This document shows, piece after piece, positions 36,636 to 36,906 of a stretch of DNA of 36,906 nt. The notes beneath the pieces are model-generated. The model was given only the letters and a program-made list of their open reading frames with translations, was not told the origin of the DNA and ran no database searches. The position numbers were made by a program, and so were the translations under genes. Each line of letters opens with the position of its first letter. Within the stretch, counting starts at the first letter, position 1. This stretch comes from Gammaproteobacteria bacterium (GTDB lineage: Bacteria > Pseudomonadota > Gammaproteobacteria > JACCYU01): assembly GCA_013696315.1 (NCBI GenBank), contig JACCYU010000033.1, forward strand, positions 1-36,906, read 5' to 3'.

Positions 36636-36906
36636 GAATTTTCGAGCTTGGCTCCTTTGGTTCGCAAACCCTGCCATGAGCGCGTCGCTGGGGCGAGGAG
36701 TTTCCGCCATCGTCGAAGGTACTGAAAACGATATCCAACGCCCCTTAGAACAACGCCTCAAGCTGATGTGGATCGTCGCCTAGCAGGCTGTTGAAAATCA
36801 CTCTGAAATGCGATGAACCATCTATCTGAACGGGTTTGCCGATGGGCGAGAACAGCCGCTTCGGTGTGATTGCTGCGGATCGCGTTGATGTTCATCGATT
36901 CATGGT
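36636..36906. other. Unassigned right end with an IS-end-like motif
   Basis: No gene is recognised. CAGGCTGTTGAAAA at 36785 resembles the tips of several DDE insertion sequences, and a minus-strand frame without a start codon reaches the window edge through it. This may be the beginning of another IS that continues outside the window; the evidence is weak. Confidence 0.3.

Overview
The window looks like a chromosomal piece of a GC-rich, free-living gammaproteobacterium outside the Enterobacterales. The main evidence is gene order. Read on the minus strand, leuC-leuD-leuB-asd-fimV-truA-trpF-(trpB-trpA)-accD-folC-dedD-cvpA-purF-...-metZ is the block known from Pseudomonas and relatives. The tRNA/cysS/ppiB/lpxH group at the left is also a gammaproteobacterial neighbourhood, and lpxH implies a lipid A outer membrane. 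The species cannot be named from the sequence.

Layout. (1) 1-557: a minus-strand tRNA array (Pro-TGG, Arg-TCT, a tRNA-like structured element, His-GTG, and Lys-CTT cut by the window edge). (2) 558-4898: gltX-cysS on minus, divergent from ppiB-lpxH on plus. (3) 5054-24894: about 20 kb of almost gap-free minus-strand biosynthetic genes for leucine, aspartate-family amino acids, tryptophan, fatty acids (AccD), folate, purines (PurF) and methionine (MetZ). It also holds the polar/pilus protein FimV, envelope genes (DedD, an L,D-transpeptidase) and a glycerate kinase. Upstream of metZ lies a clear SAM-II riboswitch aptamer followed by a terminator and a competing hairpin. A small entericidin-type lipoprotein gene sits between leuC and leuD.

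(4) 25240-33969: an accessory envelope and signalling region. A di-heme oxidoreductase gene (plus, broken by a frameshift) converges on a minus-strand run. In transcription order that run is a cupredoxin-like exported protein, a membrane GGDEF-EAL protein, a DUF3034 protein, an exported group I truncated hemoglobin and a frameshifted DUF192 gene. The first four have spacings of -4 to +21 bases and look like one operon joining exported copper and heme proteins to c-di-GMP signalling. This is the best candidate for an undescribed system. A large lytic transglycosylase gene lies upstream on the same strand.

(5) 33970-36906: a low-GC gap with a perfect 17-base tandem repeat and an orphan terminator, then a mobile-element graveyard. 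An IS5-type transposase remnant is cut by an IS256-type remnant, which is cut by a decayed REP-associated tyrosine transposase (RAYT) remnant. No intact transposase is visible.

Several single-base frame problems (di-heme oxidoreductase, DUF192, the L,D-transpeptidase signal peptide) occur outside the mobile zone. They could be real decay or sequencing/assembly errors. Everything here is from reading the sequence; no database search was run.
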